64,000 bases of DNA from CAYTLW01 sp964438735. GTDB lineage: Bacteria > Myxococcota_A > UBA9042. Numbering within the stretch: the first letter of the stretch is position 1; every line of letters starts with the position of its first letter. Below, in pieces: positions 7,875 through 16,081 of the stretch. Made by a program: the position numbers and the translations under genes. The stretch lies in NCBI GenBank assembly GCA_964438735.1, contig CAYTLW010000011.1, forward strand, positions 39,444 to 103,443. Direction: 5' to 3'. The notes below the pieces were generated by a model that ran no database searches, was not told where the DNA came from, and saw nothing but the letters and a program-made list of their open reading frames with translations.

Positions 7875-8837
7875 TCAAGCCGCGAAGAGCACCGCGTGGC
7901 GGATGCCGCCCTGGGCCGAGAAGCAGAAGCCGGTCACCGGCGTCTCCAGGGTCGCGTGGCTGCCCTCTCCCACCGGGCTGGGCGTGCGCTGCCACTGGCC
8001 CGTGGCGGCGGTTTTGACGAAACCAGCCGCCTGCTCTGCCTCGATGGGACGCCGCGCCCGGCGCCGTGCGTCGAGGGATTCGCTGACGTAGCCCGACAAT
8101 ACCTTGCGCCAGACCCGCCGCCAGGTGGTCGGCGAGTCGACCATCTCCATGGCCACCACCCGTCCTCCGATGGCGACGACCGCGCCGACCTGTTCGGCCA
8201 CGGGTTCGGCGGTCTCGACCACGTCGACCATCTCGTCCCAGCGCGACTCGTACAGGCCCAGCAGGTCCGAGCCGGGCGAGGCGATGCAGGCGTCGGCCAG
8301 CTTGTCGTCGATGGCTGCCCAGGTGGTGCCCTGGTCCGCACGCACCCGGCCGGTGGTGCGCATATTCGACACGGTGCTGCGCAGCTTGCGGCGCCGGATG
8401 GCGTTGTCGATCGTGGTGCCGGTGGCCTCGAACTCGCGCGCCTGCCGTCGTCGCCGGCTCTTGTTGGCGTACCACTTACGTGTCCGCCCCTTGGCGCCCC
8501 ATCGGCCCACTTCGACGCAGTTCACCGGCACGCGATGTTTGCCTGGCGGCAGCAACAGGGTCATGTCGACGACCCGGTTCTGCAGGGCGCCCTCGAGCAG
8601 CTCGCCCTCGAGCAGCAGCAGACTGTGCTTGCCGCGCAATTCGATCTCGATGTCGGGCACCGAGGCGCCCTGCTGCTGTTCGGCGACGAAGACCAGGTTC
8701 TTTTCCTGGGCCTCGTCCAGGGTCAGGTAGTCGCCGCTGCCGCCGCCGCCGATGAGCGGAAAGACGGTCAACGCCTTGTTGATCTGCACGGCGTCGAGCA
8801 GTTGCAGCGAGACCGGCCAGTCGATGTGGATTCCCAT
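7875..8837 (-). CDS. ARPP-1 domain protein
   Basis: The open frame extends to 9125, but the ATG at 8837 follows a clear GGAGG and begins the conserved part (320 residues). The N-terminal half has the pattern of the ARPP-1 domain (ARG- and Rhodanese-Phosphatase-superfamily-associated protein): 'L-x-V-F-P-L-I-G', 'Y-L-T-L-D-E-A', 'L-L-L-E-G-E-L-L-E-G-A-L-Q-N-R' and 'V-P-V-N-C-V-E-V-G-R-W'. This family was named for its genomic association with ADP-ribosylglycohydrolases and rhodanese/phosphatase-like proteins; its biochemical role is not settled. No signal peptide. The gene is divergent from the creatininase and stands alone on its strand. A phosphatase-ADP-ribosylglycohydrolase fusion occurs about 17 kb downstream. 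Confidence 0.82.
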   Translation of the reverse strand: MGIHIDWPVSLQLLDAVQINKALTVFPLIGGGGSGDYLTLDEAQEKNLVFVAEQQQGASVPDIEIELRGKHSLLLLEGELLEGALQNRVVDMTLLLPPGKHRVPVNCVEVGRWGAKGRTRKWYANKSRRRRQAREFEATGTTIDNAIRRRKLRSTVSNMRTTGRVRADQGTTWAAIDDKLADACIASPGSDLLGLYESRWDEMVDVVETAEPVAEQVGAVVAIGGRVVAMEMVDSPTTWRRVWRKVLSGYVSESLDARRRARRPIEAEQAAGFVKTAATGQWQRTPSPVGEGSHATLETPVTGFCFSAQGGIRHAVLFAA

Positions 8838-8873
8838 GTTGCGCCTCCGGGGTGAAGTGAGCGCCGCGTGTCC

Positions 8874-8896
8874 GGCGTCCTGCCAAACAGGACGTC
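8874..8896. promoter_or_regulatory. Inverted repeat in the ARPP-1/creatininase divergent promoter region
   Basis: CGTCCTG (8876-8882) and CAGGACG (8888-8894) form a perfect 7-bp stem with a CCAAA loop; one G-T wobble and one G-C pair extend it to 8874-8896. It sits about 40 bp upstream of the ARPP-1 start and about 120 bp upstream of the creatininase start, so it may be an operator or a leader hairpin. The rest of the 177-bp spacer shows no clear promoter. Confidence 0.5.
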
Positions 8897-9014
8897 CGTA
8901 CAACCAGATGTCTGACAGGCAGCATGGGATTCCTCGGCGACAGTTCTTGTCGCGTTCCCTTGCCCGGCCCCGCCCGCTACCATCGGCCGACACCCTCCGG
9001 CGCTGAGGCCAGCG

Positions 9015-9992
9015 ATGCGTGCACAATCTCCACTCGACATGCCCCACGCCGAGGTGCGGGACTTGTTCGCCGATGGCGCGCCGGTGTACCTGCCTGTGAA
9101 CCCGGTCGAGTACCACGGCCCCCACCTGTCACTGCACAACGACGCCCTGATCAGCCAGGGCCTGATGCGCGCCCTGCACGCGCGCCTCTTCGCCGACATG
9201 CCGCTGCTGGCGGTGCCCGACCTGGAGATTGGCGTCGAGCCGGTGCGCGGTCCGGGCAGCCGCGAGGTGCCCTACCAGACGGTACTCTCCCTGGTCCGCC
9301 GGGCGTGCCACTCCCTGGCCGACCTGGGCGCCCGGCGGGTGATACTGATGACCTTTCACGGCGCGCCGCTGCACAACGACGCCCTGCAGCGTGCCGTCGA
9401 AGCGTTGATCGCCCGCGGCGTGCGCGCCCTGTCGCCCATGGCCGAGCTGATGTCCCTGCAGGTCGACCCGCCCGCCGACCTGCGCGCCCGCATGGCCACC
9501 GCTTGCGACACCATCGTCGATCCCAGCGCCCGCGAGCAGATGCTCGAGATGCTGGATGTGGACCTGCACGCCGGCTTCTTGGAGACCTCGCTGAGCATGC
9601 ACCTGGCGCCCGACTCCGTGGCCGCGGACCTGTCGACGCTGCCTCCCTGTCCGCCTGTGTCGCCATCCAAGGCGCTGCTGGCCGGTGCGCGAACAGCCGA
9701 ACTGCTGGGTCGTCATCGCCTGGCTGCGGAGCTGCGTTTTGTCGCCTGGGGAGTCGGCTGGTACGCCATCCGGCCGCACCCCGGCTATACCGCGCGGCCC
9801 GACCTGGCCAACGCCGAGGCCGGCCGCCTTGTGACAGAACTCATCATCGAGCGCTACGCGGAGACAGCGACGGCGGTCTTCGACGGCGCATCGCCGCCCG
9901 AGCCGCCCATGCGCTGGCTGCGCGGCATCACCCTGGGCGGCCGCATGCCCGCGCCGGACATCGGTGACCTGACCGGCCCTGGCGCGCCCTGA
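9015..9992 (+). CDS. Creatininase-family amidohydrolase
   Basis: 325 residues, a little longer than the usual 240-270. The N-terminal part has the creatininase signature 'V-N-P-V-E-Y-H-G-P-H-L-S-L-H-N-D', giving likely metal ligands E32, H34 and D43; the second-strand motif 'L-M-T-F-H-G-A-P-L-H-N-D' also follows the family ('N-G-H-G-G-N'), but with the usual N-G-H-G-G-N replaced by F-H-G-A-P-L-H-N. Members hydrolyse cyclic or linear amides (creatinine, formamides in cofactor or archaeal riboflavin pathways, mycofactocin precursor). The substrate here cannot be told. Cytoplasmic. It ends 13 bp before the Ser/Thr kinase gene on the same strand, so co-transcription is likely. Confidence 0.82.
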   Translation: MRAQSPLDMPHAEVRDLFADGAPVYLPVNPVEYHGPHLSLHNDALISQGLMRALHARLFADMPLLAVPDLEIGVEPVRGPGSREVPYQTVLSLVRRACHSLADLGARRVILMTFHGAPLHNDALQRAVEALIARGVRALSPMAELMSLQVDPPADLRARMATACDTIVDPSAREQMLEMLDVDLHAGFLETSLSMHLAPDSVAADLSTLPPCPPVSPSKALLAGARTAELLGRHRLAAELRFVAWGVGWYAIRPHPGYTARPDLANAEAGRLVTELIIERYAETATAVFDGASPPEPPMRWLRGITLGGRMPAPDIGDLTGPGAP

Positions 9993-10005
9993 TCGTGGCG
10001 GACCC

Positions 10006-13000
10006 ATGACCACAGCGGCGCCCGCCGAACGCGACCTGGCGACCACGCTGCTGTCTTGTTCGACCGGCACGTGGCTGAGCGGGGAGTCCGACGATGGCCT
10101 GTCCCCATTGCCGGACGCCGTCGACGACTTGCCCCTCGCCCTGGCGGGGCAACGGCTGGCCGATCGCTACCAGCTGCAACAACCCGTCGGGCAGGGCGGC
10201 TTCGGCGAGGTCTGGCGGGCGCTGGATGTACAGCACGATCGGCCTTGCGCGATCAAACTCATCCGTCTGCGTGCCGCCGACGCGACCCTGGGCCGGCGCT
10301 TCCTGTTCGAGGTGCTGGCCAGCGGTGTGGCCCATCACGACAACCTGGTCAGCCTGCGCGATCATGGCCGCACCGGTGATGGCCGGCTGTTTCTGGTCTT
10401 CGACTTCCTGGCCGGTTGCAGTCTGGCCGAGCTGCTGGCCGAGCGCGGTCGCCAGCCGCCCGCCCACGTGGCCCGTCTCGGCGCCCAGGTGGCCGCTGGT
10501 CTCTCGGCCCTGCATGGCGCCGACGTGGTGCATCGCGACCTGAAGCCCGGCAACGTCTTCCTGGTCGGCGGCCAGATCGATGGAGTGGTCAAGATCGTCG
10601 ACTTCGGCCTGGCCCGCTTGCCGGGCGCTGGCGGACAGGTGGGCAGCGGCCCAGGCGCCCCGCCTGCCGGCACCCCGACGTACATGAGCCCGGAGCAGAT
10701 TCGTGGCGAGCCCGCCTCGCCCTTGGCCGATCTCTACGCCCTGGGCTGCCTGCTCCATGCCGTGGCGTCCGGCGCGGCGCCGTTCACGGGCTCGTTGCCG
10801 GCGGTGCTCGATGCCCAGCAGAACCTGGCCCCGCCGCCCCTGCCGGCGGCCGTCCTGGCCCAACCGGGTGGGCCCGCGCTGGCGGAGCTGATCGGCCGAC
10901 TGCTGGCCAAATCGCCGTCAGCGAGGCCCCCTTCGGCGGCAGCGGTGCGCGCCAGTCTGCTGGCTATCGCTGCCGCAACTGCCGAAGAAAACGCCGATGT
11001 CGCCGCGCCAGCCAGGCCCACAGACGCGGCGGTCGGCGAACCCGGCGCCAGCTACGTCGCCGGTTGGTCGCCCGGGGTCCCCCGCTTCGATGGGCTCTTT
11101 CGGGGGCGGCAGTCTGAGCAGGCGCGACTGGTGCGGTGGCTGGTCCACTTCTCGGAGACGGCGGGGTTGCACCTGTGTTGGCTGTCCGGCGTCGAGGGCA
11201 TCGGCCGGTCGACCCTGTCCAGGTGGCTCGCCGAGCGGGTCGCCGGCGATCGGGACATGCGCCTGCTACGCGTGCCGGGCAGCGACGCCGGCGCTGCGCC
11301 CATGGCCGCCCTGCGAAGACTGCTCAGCGACGCGTTGGCGATGCTGAACCCCGATCCCGAAACCGCGTTGGCGGCAGTCTTCGAACGGCTCGACTCCGTC
11401 GCAGATGCCGCCACGACCTGGCAGCGCGCCGCCCTGGCTCGGCTGCTGAACGGGCAGCCCCAGAACTCCTCCTTGGACGAAGACGGCGCCGATGGGCACC
11501 GGTTGGCCCTGCTGGCGGCCATCGGACACGCCGTGGTCGCCGCCAGCGAAGGCGGGCCGCTGGTGCTGATCGCCGACGACTTGGAGCGCGCACCGCCGCT
11601 GCTGCAACAGGCACTTGGCGCCGCGGTGGCAGGCGCGACGACCCGACCGGCCCACCTGGGCCTGGTCCTGGTCTGTCGCACCCCCAACACCACCCGGCCC
11701 ATCGTCGCCCTCCGCCGAGCGCTGCGGTCCGCCAGCACGCGCGGCCAGGTCCCGCTTCTGGAGATGGAACTCGGCCCCCTGGCACCCGAAACCTGCCGCG
11801 CGCTGCTGACCGAGGTCGGATCGCTCGAGGACCCGCTGGCCAACCGCCTGGTCGCCTGGTCCGGCGGCAACCCGGGGCTCCTGCAGCAGGCCTTGCGCGC
11901 CATGATCGCAGGTGGTTGGCTGCAGTGGCGGGCGACCGGCTGGGTGGCGGTGCCCGGCTGGCGGCCGCCGGAGGTGCTGGACCGACGCCTGGATGCGCTG
12001 CTCGGCGCCGAACTGGACCACCTGCTGCAGAGCCATGGCGGCGCTGGCAGCGCGACAGACCGGCTGTTGCGCTTGCTGGCATTGGCCGAAGGCCCGCTCG
12101 ATGTGGACGTCCTCCGCTCGGCCCTGGCCAGACTGCACGACGATGACGCGCCCGGATTCGAGGACGCTGCCGCGGCACTGCTGGGCGCTGGCCTGGTTCG
12201 TCGACGCGTCGCCGACGGCGCCCTGGGGCTGCGCCACGCCAGGCTGGCCGATCTGGTTTGCGACCGCTTGCCCGGGCCGCCCTCGGCGCGCCAACTACAC
12301 GCCGCGCTGGCCGACGCGTTGGTGGTGGCGGAACCTGCCGCCGACGTCGCGCTGCCCCACCTGTGGGCGGCCGGCCGAGTGGATGCTGCCTGGAGGGCCA
12401 CCGGGCGTTGCCTGGATCGGGTCGTGGCCGCGCGTGACCACGACTCGGCGGTGGAGTTGTTGCGACTCGCGCTCGAGCATGGCCACGAACTCGAGCCCGA
12501 CGCCGTCGCCGCAGCCCGACAGACACTGGGCGGTGTCTTGCTGACGCTGGGCCGCTCGGCGGAAGCGGCGGAGGTCTTTGAAGCCCTGTTGGCGGGCGTT
12601 GGCGATCTCTCGGATACCGACAAGAACGCTCGCGCTGCCGGCGCCTGGCTTGGCCTGGCCCGGGCGGCGGAGGCGCAGATCAACCTGCCGCGATCCCTGA
12701 CCTGTCTCGAGGCGGCCCTGTCGAAGCTACCCGACGATGACGTGGCCACGCTGGCCCGGATCGAGCTGCTGCGCGGCCAGGTATTGACGGTCTCCGGTCG
12801 CAGCGAGGCGGCGGCGGAGGCGCTGCGCCGTGCCCGGCGCGCTGCGCAGGCGACGGAACAACCCACGGTGGCGGCTCGAGCGCAGGTGGAAGAGGCCTTC
12901 ATCGCGGTGTGGTCGAATCGGCTGACGGATGCCCTCTCGCTGCTCGAGGGGCCGGTCCTGCGCCGGCCGGACCTGGACCCATTCGTCGCCGCCCGCTGCG

Positions 13001-13527
13001 CCTTCGTCCGCGCGGCGATCCACGATCAGCGTGGAGAACTGGCCGCAGCGACCGAAGCGGGCGAGGTCGCCCTGAGACTCGTTCGTCAGCTCGGCCATCG
13101 ACGGGCGGAGGCTTCGACCCTGCTCAGCGCTGGCCATCGACTCGCCCGCCGTGGCGAGCACGAGGCCGCATGGTCGACCATGCATCAGGCATTGCAGCTG
13201 GCCGAAGATATGGACGAACCCCGCTTGATCGGCGCCTGCTGCAACAACCTGGCCGACCACCTCGTCGCCATCGATCGACCAGCCGACGGCCTGCCCTACG
13301 CCCGCCGCGCCGCCAGGGTGGCCCTGGCCTGTGGCGCTCGCGGAGCCGCGGCCATCGCCCTGATCACCGCCGCCCAGGCCTGCGAGGCCGCCGGGCTGCT
13401 TGCGCAGGCAAAAGCCGCCGCGCACGAGTCCCTGGAGCGCAACGGCGAGCCGCCGATCCGTCCGTCGGCCCGCGACTCCGCGCTGAAACTCCTGTCCCGA
13501 CTGGCCCAGGCCAGGGAGGTCCCATGA
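10006..13527 (+). CDS. Ser/Thr protein kinase with AAA-type ATPase and TPR-like tail
   Basis: 1173 residues. The Hanks-type kinase domain spans about 54-325: Gly-loop G-Q-G-G-F-G-E-V (62-69), ATP-anchoring K84, catalytic loop H-R-D-L-K-P-G-N with D178, D-F-G with D199, and the T-P-T-Y-M-S-P-E activation segment end. All catalytic residues are present. A P-loop ATPase module follows (about 360-720) with the Walker A-like G-V-E-G-I-G-R-S-T at 395 (Arg in place of the usual Lys) and a Walker B-like L-I-A-D-D near D524. The C-terminal third (about 760-1173) is all-helical with Ala/Leu-rich TPR-like repeats. This is the myxobacterial 'kinase-AAA-TPR' layout, related to STAND/PknK-type regulators. 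No membrane segment. Its stop overlaps the ZU5-like gene (ATGA). Confidence 0.92.
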   Translation: MTTAAPAERDLATTLLSCSTGTWLSGESDDGLSPLPDAVDDLPLALAGQRLADRYQLQQPVGQGGFGEVWRALDVQHDRPCAIKLIRLRAADATLGRRFLFEVLASGVAHHDNLVSLRDHGRTGDGRLFLVFDFLAGCSLAELLAERGRQPPAHVARLGAQVAAGLSALHGADVVHRDLKPGNVFLVGGQIDGVVKIVDFGLARLPGAGGQVGSGPGAPPAGTPTYMSPEQIRGEPASPLADLYALGCLLHAVASGAAPFTGSLPAVLDAQQNLAPPPLPAAVLAQPGGPALAELIGRLLAKSPSARPPSAAAVRASLLAIAAATAEENADVAAPARPTDAAVGEPGASYVAGWSPGVPRFDGLFRGRQSEQARLVRWLVHFSETAGLHLCWLSGVEGIGRSTLSRWLAERVAGDRDMRLLRVPGSDAGAAPMAALRRLLSDALAMLNPDPETALAAVFERLDSVADAATTWQRAALARLLNGQPQNSSLDEDGADGHRLALLAAIGHAVVAASEGGPLVLIADDLERAPPLLQQALGAAVAGATTRPAHLGLVLVCRTPNTTRPIVALRRALRSASTRGQVPLLEMELGPLAPETCRALLTEVGSLEDPLANRLVAWSGGNPGLLQQALRAMIAGGWLQWRATGWVAVPGWRPPEVLDRRLDALLGAELDHLLQSHGGAGSATDRLLRLLALAEGPLDVDVLRSALARLHDDDAPGFEDAAAALLGAGLVRRRVADGALGLRHARLADLVCDRLPGPPSARQLHAALADALVVAEPAADVALPHLWAAGRVDAAWRATGRCLDRVVAARDHDSAVELLRLALEHGHELEPDAVAAARQTLGGVLLTLGRSAEAAEVFEALLAGVGDLSDTDKNARAAGAWLGLARAAEAQINLPRSLTCLEAALSKLPDDDVATLARIELLRGQVLTVSGRSEAAAEALRRARRAAQATEQPTVAARAQVEEAFIAVWSNRLTDALSLLEGPVLRRPDLDPFVAARCAFVRAAIHDQRGELAAATEAGEVALRLVRQLGHRRAEASTLLSAGHRLARRGEHEAAWSTMHQALQLAEDMDEPRLIGACCNNLADHLVAIDRPADGLPYARRAARVALACGARGAAAIALITAAQACEAAGLLAQAKAAAHESLERNGEPPIRPSARDSALKLLSRLAQAREVP

Positions 13528-13910
13528 GCTACCCGATCCAGGCCCGTTTGGGCCCCGACGGCGGCACTATCTCCGCCCCCGACGGTTTCGAACTGGTCGT
13601 GCCCGCCGGCGCCCTGGCCGAGGGGGTCGAGATCACCGTGCATTGTCGTAGAGCGCCCGAACTGCGCGGTCGAAACGTGCGCTCGCGAGCCTACGAGTTG
13701 TGGCCACTCGGCCTGGCGCTGGCCCGCCCCGCCGTCGTGCACTTGCCGGTGGTCGATGTGCGCGCCGCGGAGCCGGCCGCCGTCTGGGTGGGACCTGATC
13801 CCGCCGACCCAGATCCGGGCACCGGCTGGCATCCCTCGCCGAACGAGCGGACGCGGCCCGGCCTGGTGGCGACCGCCATCGACAGCCTGGGGTCCTACGT
13901 CGCGGCCTGA
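13524..13910 (+). CDS. Small ZU5-like protein coupled to the kinase
   Basis: 128 residues starting at an ATG that overlaps the kinase stop (ATGA), so translation is coupled. The first half has the pattern of a ZU5 or ZU5-like beta-sandwich: 'G-G-T-I-S-A-P-D-G-F-E-L-V-V-P-A-G-A-L-A-E-G-V-E-I-T-V'. ZU5 units occur in ankyrins, UNC5 and PIDD and in bacterial surface or signalling proteins as protein-interaction or autoproteolytic modules; the H-F-S autoproteolysis motif is absent. The remainder is short beta segments and a Pro/Asp-rich loop. No signal peptide, so it may be a cytoplasmic partner or substrate of the kinase (inference). Its 3' end overlaps the convergent recD end by 16 bp. Confidence 0.75.
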   Translation: MSYPIQARLGPDGGTISAPDGFELVVPAGALAEGVEITVHCRRAPELRGRNVRSRAYELWPLGLALARPAVVHLPVVDVRAAEPAAVWVGPDPADPDPGTGWHPSPNERTRPGLVATAIDSLGSYVAA

Positions 13911-16081
13911 TTGGAGCTTCGCCACAAGAGCTCGCCGAGGCCTGACGCCCGCTGCACCCGGCGGCCCAGGCTGGCGCGCAGGATTTTGCGATCGCCAAAC
14001 CAGGACACCTGCCAGCGCGCCCGGGTCAGGGCGGTGTAGATCAGCTCTCGGGTCAAGATGGGCGAGTTCGCATCGTCCGGCAGGACCAGGGCCACCCGGT
14101 CGAACTCCGAACCCTGGCTCTTGTGAACGGTCATGGCCAGGGCGGTCTCGTGCGCGGGCAGGCGGGCCAGGGGCACGTAGCGCGGCGCACCCGCCTCGTC
14201 GGGGAAGACGGCCACCAGTTCGCCCCCGTTCCGACCGTCGCTGCGCTCGCGCTCGACCACCAGGCCGACGCTGCCGTTGCGCAGGTCGAGTTCGTAGCTG
14301 TTGATGGTGATGAGCAGCGGCCGGCCCAACCAGTGGGGACCGGCGGACCGCAACCGCCGTCGGCCTCCGGGCGGGCTTGTCGATCGCTCGCCGGGCCGGC
14401 GGCCGCCGACCAGGAACGTCTGCACGACCTGGGCGAGGGCCCGGTTCAGCCCCTCCACGCCGCGGGCTCCACGCCGATGTGGGGTCAGCACGCGGTACCG
14501 CATCAGCGCGTCCAGCAGCGCGCCATGGTGGGCCGCAGACCGTCGCGTGGGGGCCTCGTCGGCGGCTTGCCGAAGCAGACTGACGTAGCCGGGCGCCGCT
14601 GGCATCGCGCCGCCATCGGCATCTCGTTCGCCATTGTGCACGCGCTCGTCCAGCCAGGGCGCTGCCAGCGCTGCCAGCGTGGCCTCGGGCAGGTCACGCT
14701 CCCGCTCGCCCGGGCGTCCAGCCGGCAAGGGGTGGTGGTGCAGGCGGTCAGGCGCCGGATCGCGGGCGATGGCCTCACGCCACTTGTCCGGTCCCTCCGA
14801 CCGTCCCATGAGCAGGTCTACAGCCGCGTCCAGGTCGCGCTCATCGGTGCGCTGCAGGGCCCCGGCAACGCAGGCGATGGCCGCCGCTCGCTCGAAGCGA
14901 CGCGAGCGTGTCAGCCGCACGATGCTGGCTCGCAGAACCCCGCCGCCATCGCGCACGTCGTCCTCGCTCTCCGCCGTCCGCTCCGCACCGGACGTCACGC
15001 GCTCTGCGCCGGAGACCACGTCGGCCAGGACCGTGCCCGCTTCGACGCTGCTCAACTGGTCGCGATCGCCCAGCAACACCAGGCGGGCGCCGGGGCGGAT
15101 GGCGGCGACCAGGTGACCCATCATGGCCACATCGATCATGGACGCCTCGTCGACCACCACCACGTCGGCGGCGATGGGCCGGTCGGCGCCGTGGCGGAAG
15201 CGATGGGGCGCCCCGGGCAGCACGCCCAGGAGCTTGTGCAAGGTCCGCCCCTGCAGGCCGCGCAATCGCTGCAAGACGTCGTCGTCGATGCCGCGCTCGG
15301 CGAGGTGGTGCAGGTCGCTGCAGATGGCCTCGCCCATGCGCACGGCGGCTTTGCCCGTGGGTGCCGCCAACTCCACCACCAGGGGGCGCCCGCTCTCGGC
15401 GGCATGCTGCAGCAGCAACGCCAATACCAGCTTGACGCTCCAGGTTTTGCCGGTGCCCGGGCCGCCGGTGATGACCGCCAGGCCCCGGCTGGCCACCGTC
15501 GCTGCGGCCCGTCGGGCTTCGACGTCGTCCTCGGAGGGGAACAGGCGCGCCAGGCGTTCGGCCAGCCAGTCGGCCGCCACGGCGGGCGCCACCCCTGACC
15601 CGGCGAGCCGACGAAGGTCGTTGGCCAGCCGCTCCTGGGCGCGCCACATGCGCTGGCTGGTCAGCAGCCCGGCGAGGTGACCATCGCGGCCGCGTACCGA
15701 CTGCCAGACGAAAGGCGTCGGTCGCCCCTGGTCGGATTCGGATACCGCCTCGTGAGCCCGCACCCGCGCCGCCCAGGCCGCCCGATCGGCCGGCCAGGCC
15801 GCCGCCAGGGCCTTGTCCAGGGTCGGCTCGCCCGCCGCCGCGCCGCGCTCTCGTGCCACCAGCGTCGGCAGGCGCTCGACCTCGGCCCCCACGTGGCCCG
15901 CTCGCGGCGCCCGCAAGGCGAAGGCGAAGGCCAGCGCCACCTCGGGATCGTCGGCCAGGGCGAAGCGATGGGCCGCGGCGTCGAGGATGGCCACGTCGGC
16001 CAGCGACAGCACGCCGGCATCCACGAAGGGCGTCGCCCGCTCGGCCAGGGCGCGGTGGCGCAGCAGGTGAAGGTCGTTCAT
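13895..16081 (-). CDS. recD: Exodeoxyribonuclease V alpha subunit (RecD helicase)
   Basis: 728 residues, close to the usual length (about 600-750). It is the 5'-3' helicase of RecBCD. The N-terminal domain (1-150) is followed by Walker A G-G-P-G-T-G-K-T (206-213), Walker B V-V-V-D-E-A-S-M-I-D, the V-L-L-G-D-R-D-Q-L motif (here L-V-L-L-G-D-R-D-Q-L), and the C-terminal 'M-T-V-H-K-S-Q-G-S-E-F' motif of superfamily 1B helicases. It is the last gene of the minus-strand recC-recB-recD cluster and overlaps recB by 4 bp. A linker near 290-350 and one around 410-470 are richer in charged residues than E. coli RecD. Confidence 0.95.
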   Translation of the reverse strand: MNDLHLLRHRALAERATPFVDAGVLSLADVAILDAAAHRFALADDPEVALAFAFALRAPRAGHVGAEVERLPTLVARERGAAAGEPTLDKALAAAWPADRAAWAARVRAHEAVSESDQGRPTPFVWQSVRGRDGHLAGLLTSQRMWRAQERLANDLRRLAGSGVAPAVAADWLAERLARLFPSEDDVEARRAAATVASRGLAVITGGPGTGKTWSVKLVLALLLQHAAESGRPLVVELAAPTGKAAVRMGEAICSDLHHLAERGIDDDVLQRLRGLQGRTLHKLLGVLPGAPHRFRHGADRPIAADVVVVDEASMIDVAMMGHLVAAIRPGARLVLLGDRDQLSSVEAGTVLADVVSGAERVTSGAERTAESEDDVRDGGGVLRASIVRLTRSRRFERAAAIACVAGALQRTDERDLDAAVDLLMGRSEGPDKWREAIARDPAPDRLHHHPLPAGRPGERERDLPEATLAALAAPWLDERVHNGERDADGGAMPAAPGYVSLLRQAADEAPTRRSAAHHGALLDALMRYRVLTPHRRGARGVEGLNRALAQVVQTFLVGGRRPGERSTSPPGGRRRLRSAGPHWLGRPLLITINSYELDLRNGSVGLVVERERSDGRNGGELVAVFPDEAGAPRYVPLARLPAHETALAMTVHKSQGSEFDRVALVLPDDANSPILTRELIYTALTRARWQVSWFGDRKILRASLGRRVQRASGLGELLWRSSNQAAT

